Shown: positions 59,929-64,000 of the stretch, piece after piece
Layout: every line of letters starts with the position of its first letter
Numbering within the stretch: the stretch's first letter is position 1
DNA from: Amycolatopsis sp. NBRC 101858
GTDB taxonomy: Bacteria; Actinomycetota; Actinomycetes; Mycobacteriales; Pseudonocardiaceae
Length of the DNA stretch: 64,000 bases
Assembly: GCF_030269325.1 (NCBI RefSeq)
Contig: NZ_BSTD01000006.1
Coordinates: 558,001-622,000 of the forward strand
Reading direction: 5' to 3'
Made by a program: the position numbers and the translations under genes
Notes under the pieces: generated by a model
What the model saw: only the letters and a program-made list of their open reading frames with translations
Databases searched by the model: none
Told to the model about the DNA's origin: nothing

Positions 59929-60120
59929 CTAACTGGTGATGAACAGGGCGTTCTTAGGGCAACCCTTCACGGCGTCTGCAACATGTTCTATCTGATCGTC
60001 CGGCACCGGTCCCGGCTGGATGACGAGTTCTTCGTCGTCATCCAGGTCGAAGACGTCCGGCGCGAACCCCACGCACACCGCGTTCGCCTCGCAGAGCGAA
60101 CGATCGACGCCGATCTCCAT
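59929..60120 (-). CDS. fdxD: 3Fe-4S type ferredoxin (FdxD-like)
   Basis: 63 residues. Cysteines are arranged as CEANAVC and, after 40 residues, GCPKNAL, the three-cysteine pattern of single-cluster 3Fe-4S ferredoxins that serve cytochromes P450 and other oxidases. Expected to supply electrons in steroid catabolism. ATG with GGAGGA upstream. Corresponds to Rv3503c. Confidence 0.9.
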   Translation of the reverse strand: MEIGVDRSLCEANAVCVGFAPDVFDLDDDEELVIQPGPVPDDQIEHVADAVKGCPKNALFITS

Positions 60121-60151
60121 GCTTCCTCCGCCGCGTGAGTCGTGTTACAAC

Positions 60152-60165
60152 TAGAACAGGTTCTA
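60152..60165. promoter_or_regulatory. perfect KstR-type operator
   Basis: TAGAACAGGTTCTA, a perfect 14-bp palindrome matching the KstR consensus TNNAACNNGTTNNA, in the 70-bp region between the divergent fdxD and fadE26 genes. KstR is the repressor of cholesterol uptake and degradation genes; its gene is not in the window. Confidence 0.88.
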
Positions 60166-60190
60166 CTATAACGCCGGATCGAGGTGACGG

Positions 60191-61351
60191 GTGCGGATCG
60201 ACTACACACCGGAGCAGCGCGCGCTGGCCGCGGAGCTTCGTGAGTACTTCGCCGAGCTGATGACGCCCGAGCGGCGGGAAAGCCTCCGCGCGGGCGACGA
60301 GTACGGCGACGGCGTGGCGTACAAGGAGATCGTCCGGCAGCTGGGCAAGGACGGCTGGCTCGCGCTCGGCTGGCCGAAGGAGTACGGCGGGCAGGGCCGG
60401 CCGATGCTCGACCAGCTCATCTTCACCGACGAGGCGGCGATCGCCGGGGTGCCGGTTCCGTTCCTGACGGTGAACACCGTCGGGCCGACCATCATGCGCT
60501 ACGGCACCGACGAGCAGAAGGCGTTCTACCTGCCGAAGATCGCCGCGGGCGAGCTGCACTTCTCGATCGGCTACTCCGAGCCGGAGGCCGGCACCGACCT
60601 GGCGTCGCTGCGGACGCGCGCGGTGCGCGACGGCGACGAGTACGTCGTCACCGGGCAGAAGATGTGGACCAGCCTGATCGAGTACGCCGACTACGTGTGG
60701 CTCGCCGTCCGGACCGACCCCGACGCGAAGAAGCACCGCGGCCTGTCGATGCTGATCGTGCCGACGTCCTCGGAGGGGTTCTCCTGGACGAAGGTCCGCA
60801 CGGTCGCCGGCGCCGGGACGAGCGCGACGTACTACGACGCCGTGCGCGTGCCCGTGTCGGCGCGCGTCGCCGAGGAGAACGCGGGCTGGCCGCTGATCAC
60901 CAACCAGCTCAACCACGAACGCGTCGCGCTGACGTCGTCGGCGCCGGTCCGCAAGGCCCTCGCCGACGTCTTGGCGTGGGCGAAGGAGACCGGCGCCATC
61001 GAGCAGGAATGGGTGCGGCTGCACCTCGCGCGGGTGCACGCCGGCGCGGAGTACCTGAAGCTGCGGAACTGGCGGATCGCCTGGGGGGCCGCGGCGAGCG
61101 AGCTCGGCCCGGCGGACGCGTCGGCGACGAAGGTGTACGGCACGGAGTTCGCGATCGAGGCCTACCGGCTGCTGATGGAGGTGCTCGGCGCGGCCGCCGT
61201 CGTCCGCGACGGCTCGCCGGGCGCACTGCTGGCCGGGCGCATCGAGCGGCTGCACCGCTCGGCGCTGATCCTCACCTTCGGCGGCGGCACCAACGAGATC
61301 CAGCGGGACATGATCGCCGCGACCGCCCTCGGCCTGCCCGTCACGCGCTAG
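60191..61351 (+). CDS. fadE26: acyl-CoA dehydrogenase FadE26 (ChsE4-like, catalytic subunit)
   Basis: 386 residues. GYSEPEAGTDLASLRTRAV, QKMWTSLIEYADYVW and FGGGTNEIQRDMIA are the FAD and substrate signatures; the probable catalytic base is Glu243 in NQLNHERVAL. In M. tuberculosis FadE26 and FadE27 form an alpha2beta2 enzyme that dehydrogenates the C26-oyl-CoA side chain of cholesterol. GTG start with GAGG upstream. Directly downstream of the KstR operator. Confidence 0.9.
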   Translation: MRIDYTPEQRALAAELREYFAELMTPERRESLRAGDEYGDGVAYKEIVRQLGKDGWLALGWPKEYGGQGRPMLDQLIFTDEAAIAGVPVPFLTVNTVGPTIMRYGTDEQKAFYLPKIAAGELHFSIGYSEPEAGTDLASLRTRAVRDGDEYVVTGQKMWTSLIEYADYVWLAVRTDPDAKKHRGLSMLIVPTSSEGFSWTKVRTVAGAGTSATYYDAVRVPVSARVAEENAGWPLITNQLNHERVALTSSAPVRKALADVLAWAKETGAIEQEWVRLHLARVHAGAEYLKLRNWRIAWGAAASELGPADASATKVYGTEFAIEAYRLLMEVLGAAAVVRDGSPGALLAGRIERLHRSALILTFGGGTNEIQRDMIAATALGLPVTR

Positions 61352-61360
61352 GAGCGTCTC

Positions 61361-62380
61361 ATGGACTTCACCCCTTCGGAGGCGTCGGCCGACCTGGCGG
61401 CGCTGACCCGGCGGATCCTCGCCGACAAGGTCACCCACGACCCGCACGGCACCGGCGGCTTCGACGCTCCACTGTGGACAGCACTGGGCCAGGCGGGCGT
61501 GCTCGACGCGGCGCTGCCGTCGTCGCTGGGCGGCGGCGGGTTCGGCCTGCTGGAGCAGTGCGCGGTGCTGACCGAGATCGGCCGCGCGGCGGCGGCGGTC
61601 CCCTACCTGCCGTCGATCACGATGGCGGCGGCCGCGCTGGCCGAGTTCGGCACGCCGGAGCTGGTGGACCGCTGGGTGCTGCCGGTGCTGCGAGGAGAAC
61701 GCGTTCTAGCCGTCGCACTGACCGGTTTCACGGCGTCGGGCGGGGTGCTGTCGGGCGCGCAGTCCGCGGTGCACTTCGGCGCGTTCGCGAACGGCTTCCT
61801 CGTGGCGGCTTCCGGCGAGGTCTACCTGGTCGACGCCGCGGCGCCCGGCGTGACGGTGCGGCCGCAGCAGACCACCGACCACGCGGACGCCGGCCTGCTG
61901 GAGCTGTCCGAGGTGCCGGGGGTGTCGCTGGGCGACATCGGCGAGTGGCTGCGCCTGCGCGGGACGGCCGGGGTGTGCGCGCAGCAGCTCGGCGTGGTCG
62001 AGCGGGCCCTGGAGCTGACGGCGGCGTACGCGGCCGAGCGCAAGCAGTTCGACCACGTGCTCGGCGGGTTCCAGGCGGTCCGCCAGCGGCTGGCGGACGC
62101 GTACGTGGACGTGGAGGCGGTCCGGCTGACGTCGCTGCAGGCGGCGTGGCGGCTGGCGTCGGACCTCCCGTCGGCGGAAGCGGTGGCGACGGCCAAGTTC
62201 TGGGCGTCGGAGGCGGGCCACCGGGTCGCCCACACGACGGTCCACATCCACGGCGGCGTCGGCATCGACGTGGACCACGAGGTCCACCGCTACTTCACGG
62301 CGGCGAAGCGCCTGGAGTTCCTGCTGGGCGCGTCGACCTCGCAGCTCCTCGCCCTGGGCGACGAACTGGCACGCCCGTAA
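61361..62380 (+). CDS. fadE27: acyl-CoA dehydrogenase FadE27 (ChsE5-like, non-catalytic subunit)
   Basis: 339 residues, shorter than usual, as in the beta subunits of heteromeric enzymes. It keeps ERKQFDHVLGGFQAVRQRLADAYVDVEAVR and HIHGGVGIDVDHEVHRYFTAAKRLEFLLG, but at the place of the catalytic Glu of FadE26 it appears to have Leu in WLRLRGTAGV. Starts 9 bp after fadE26; the pair would assemble as one enzyme. Confidence 0.88.
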   Translation: MDFTPSEASADLAALTRRILADKVTHDPHGTGGFDAPLWTALGQAGVLDAALPSSLGGGGFGLLEQCAVLTEIGRAAAAVPYLPSITMAAAALAEFGTPELVDRWVLPVLRGERVLAVALTGFTASGGVLSGAQSAVHFGAFANGFLVAASGEVYLVDAAAPGVTVRPQQTTDHADAGLLELSEVPGVSLGDIGEWLRLRGTAGVCAQQLGVVERALELTAAYAAERKQFDHVLGGFQAVRQRLADAYVDVEAVRLTSLQAAWRLASDLPSAEAVATAKFWASEAGHRVAHTTVHIHGGVGIDVDHEVHRYFTAAKRLEFLLGASTSQLLALGDELARP

Positions 62381-62389
62381 CGCCAGCCG

Positions 62390-63517
62390 TCACTCGGCGG
62401 CGTAGGTCCAGAACTCGCGCATCAGCCGGGTCGGCTCCGGGCTCGTCAGCTCGACCTGCGTGAGCAGCACCGTCACCGTGCCCGTCGCCGGGAGCAGGTG
62501 CCAGGCCGTGCCCGCGCCGCCGACCCAGCCGTAGCGGCCCGGGACCTGCCACGGCTGCTTCGCCTCGACGTCGACCGCGCCGCCGTACCCCCAGCCCTGG
62601 CCGTGCAGGAACACCCGCCCGGCCTCGCGCTGGGCCGGGGTCAGGTGGTCGGTGGTCATCCGGCGCACCGACTCCGGCGTCAGCAGCCGGTGGTCGCCTG
62701 CCCTCCCCTCGGCCAGCAGGAACCGGCCGAACGCGAGCAGGTCGTCGGCTGTCGAAACCAGGCCCGCCGAGCCGGACGGGAACGGCGGCGCCGCGCTCCA
62801 CCGGCCCTCCGGCGAGTCGATCAGCCGCAGCCCCGCCTCTCCCCGCCGGTACGCGCTGGTGAACCGGCCCAGCGCCGCCGTCGGCACGAAGAACCCGGTG
62901 TCGGCCATGCCCAGCGGCTCGAACAGCCGCTCTGCCAGGAACTCCGGCAGCGGCCGGCCCGACACCCGCGCGACCAGCACGCCCTGGATGTCCGAACCCG
63001 TGTCGTAGAGCCACGCCTCCCCCGGCTGGTGCAGCAGCGGCACCTGCGCCAGCGCGGCCGTCCACTCGTCCGGCGCCAGCGCCCGCGGCGCCGCCGCCGG
63101 GTGGCCCAGCACCTGCAGCAGCAGGTCGACCGCGGGCAGCGTCATGTCCGCGGCGAGGCCGTAACCGCACCGGAACGTCAGCAGGTCGGCCACCGTGATC
63201 GGGCGGACGGCGGGCACGACGTCGTCGACCGGCCCGGCCGGCGTCCGCACGACCACCGGCGACGCCAGCTCCGGCAGCCACCGCGCGATCGGGTCGTCCA
63301 GCGCGAGCTCGCCGTCGTCGACGAGCAGCATGACCGCCGCGGCGGTGATCGGCTTGGTCAGCGACGCGACGCGGAACAGCGAGTCCCGCGCCATCGGCAC
63401 GGTGCCACCGGTGTCGGCCGAGCCCACGGCCGCCGCCTCGACCTGGTCGCCGTGCGCGACGAGGGCCACCGCGCCGGGCACGTCCGCGGCGTGCCGCTTC
63501 AGCAGTTCGGTCAGCAC
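62390..63517 (-). CDS. serine beta-lactamase-family hydrolase (class C-like)
   Basis: 375 residues. SLTK gives the active-site Ser/Lys pair (FRVASLTKPITAAAVMLL), the Tyr motif is YDTG, and YGWVGGAGTAWH near the end takes the place of the KTG region. No signal peptide is seen, so it is probably a cytoplasmic esterase or lipase rather than an antibiotic-resistance enzyme. GTG 3 bp after the stop of the upstream gene; convergent with fadE27. Confidence 0.88.
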   Translation of the reverse strand: MLTELLKRHAADVPGAVALVAHGDQVEAAAVGSADTGGTVPMARDSLFRVASLTKPITAAAVMLLVDDGELALDDPIARWLPELASPVVVRTPAGPVDDVVPAVRPITVADLLTFRCGYGLAADMTLPAVDLLLQVLGHPAAAPRALAPDEWTAALAQVPLLHQPGEAWLYDTGSDIQGVLVARVSGRPLPEFLAERLFEPLGMADTGFFVPTAALGRFTSAYRRGEAGLRLIDSPEGRWSAAPPFPSGSAGLVSTADDLLAFGRFLLAEGRAGDHRLLTPESVRRMTTDHLTPAQREAGRVFLHGQGWGYGGAVDVEAKQPWQVPGRYGWVGGAGTAWHLLPATGTVTVLLTQVELTSPEPTRLMREFWTYAAE

Positions 63518-63520
63518 GGT

Positions 63521-64000
63521 TCAGTCCAGGGGGTTGATGGCGCGCAGGCGCCGCGGGCCGGTGTCGGGCCGCGACGGCGGCGGCCCCAGCACGAGGCGGG
63601 CGTTGGCGACGAAGGCGCCGTCCGGCGACGCCAGGATCGGGTCGAGCACCAGCGACCGCACCTCCGGATTGTCCTCGGCCAGCGCGGCGACGCGCAGCAC
63701 CATGTCCTGCAGGGCGGCGAGATCGGCGGGCTCGTCGCCGCGGTAGCCGGTGAGCAGCGGCGCCGTCCGCGGCTCGCGCAGCAGCGTGGCCGCGTCGACG
63801 TCGGTGAGCGGCACCGCCCGGTAGGCGCGGTCGCCCAGCAGCGTGCTGACCAGCCCGGACAGCCCGAACGACACGAGCGTGCCGAACGACGGGTCGTCCT
63901 GCAGCCCGATCACGCACGACAGGCCCTTCGGGGCCATCCGCTGGACGTACACGTCGTCGTCGCCGGAGATCTCGCGCAGCGTTTCGTAGGCGGTGCGCAC
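63521..64000 (-). CDS. acetate-CoA ligase family/GNAT fusion protein, C-terminal ATP-grasp part (truncated by window)
   Basis: The frame is open to the window edge, so the N-terminal part is missing. The visible 159 residues match the ATP-grasp_5 end of ADP-forming acyl-CoA synthetases: VYVQRMAPKGLSCVIGLQDDPSFGTLVSFGLSGLVSTLLGDRAYR with the phosphate-binding Gly-rich loop, ATLLREPRTAPLLTGYRG and VRSLVLDPIL. Actinobacterial relatives often carry an N-terminal GNAT acetyltransferase domain (Pat-type), but this cannot be seen here. Confidence 0.8.
   Translation of the reverse strand: MRTAYETLREISGDDDVYVQRMAPKGLSCVIGLQDDPSFGTLVSFGLSGLVSTLLGDRAYRAVPLTDVDAATLLREPRTAPLLTGYRGDEPADLAALQDMVLRVAALAEDNPEVRSLVLDPILASPDGAFVANARLVLGPPPSRPDTGPRRLRAINPLD

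Noticed and set aside
62390..63517. Antibiotic-resistance beta-lactamase
   Set aside because: No signal peptide, YDT instead of YxN, and no KTG motif; more like an intracellular esterase.

Overview
The window is chromosomal DNA of a very GC-rich actinobacterium. Gene families, GTG starts, leaderless promoters and gene order all point to the Pseudonocardiaceae, most likely Amycolatopsis or a close relative. The naming rests on gene content, including a phosphofructokinase with the Asp104/Lys124 pair known from the pyrophosphate-dependent enzyme of A. methanolica, so genus is an inference. No rRNA, tRNA, CRISPR array, insertion sequence, phage or plasmid module was seen.

Layout. 1-9,900: a truncated drug exporter, small membrane proteins, a lytic transglycosylase, a crotonase, and a CoA-racemase/acyl-CoA dehydrogenase pair divergent from a TetR regulator. 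9,900-16,300: succinate-semialdehyde dehydrogenase, a 1007-residue LuxR-type ATPase regulator, and an XRE/DUF397 pair. 16,600-26,600: central metabolism (thioesterase II, pyruvate kinase, phosphofructokinase, DAHP synthase) mixed with a chitinase under a DasR-like operator, small regulators, a truncated haemoglobin and an atypical ammonia-lyase-family protein. 26,900-38,300: a block with the gene content of the M. tuberculosis Rv2179c-Rv2187 neighbourhood (RNase AS, acyltransferase, ArsA-type ATPase, SRPBCC, FadD15) joined to glucokinase. 38,800-44,500: a cellobiose-type ABC importer plus beta-glucosidase operon, divergent from a LacI regulator. 44,500-48,600: FAD monooxygenase, ferritin-like protein, aspartate aminotransferase. 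48,600-62,400: a complete mce4-type steroid import operon (two YrbE permeases, MceA-F, two Mce-associated proteins) preceded by two dehydrogenases, a ferredoxin and FadE26/FadE27, with a perfect KstR-type box. This matches the M. tuberculosis Rv3492c-Rv3505 cholesterol cluster. 62,400-64,000: a serine hydrolase and a truncated acyl-CoA synthetase-like protein.

How genes work together. The mce4 block imports sterols and starts side-chain oxidation, under KstR. The ceb block imports cello-oligosaccharides, which the GH1 enzyme hydrolyses; glucokinase, the phosphofructokinase and pyruvate kinase process the sugar. DAHP synthase starts aromatic amino acid synthesis and is preceded by a 21-residue leader peptide with consecutive Tyr-Tyr-Trp-Phe codons, a strong attenuator candidate.

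Most unusual structures. Two intergenic arrays (4840-5088 and 11524-11667) are built of exact 21-bp units in direct orientation, an 18-nt loop, then 21-bp units in inverted orientation. Both lie against stop codons and I cannot assign them to a described element. Also notable are the aromatic leader peptide, a Gly-Thr-Gly triad where the ammonia-lyase family has Ala-Ser-Gly, and a NUDIX-NYN fusion.
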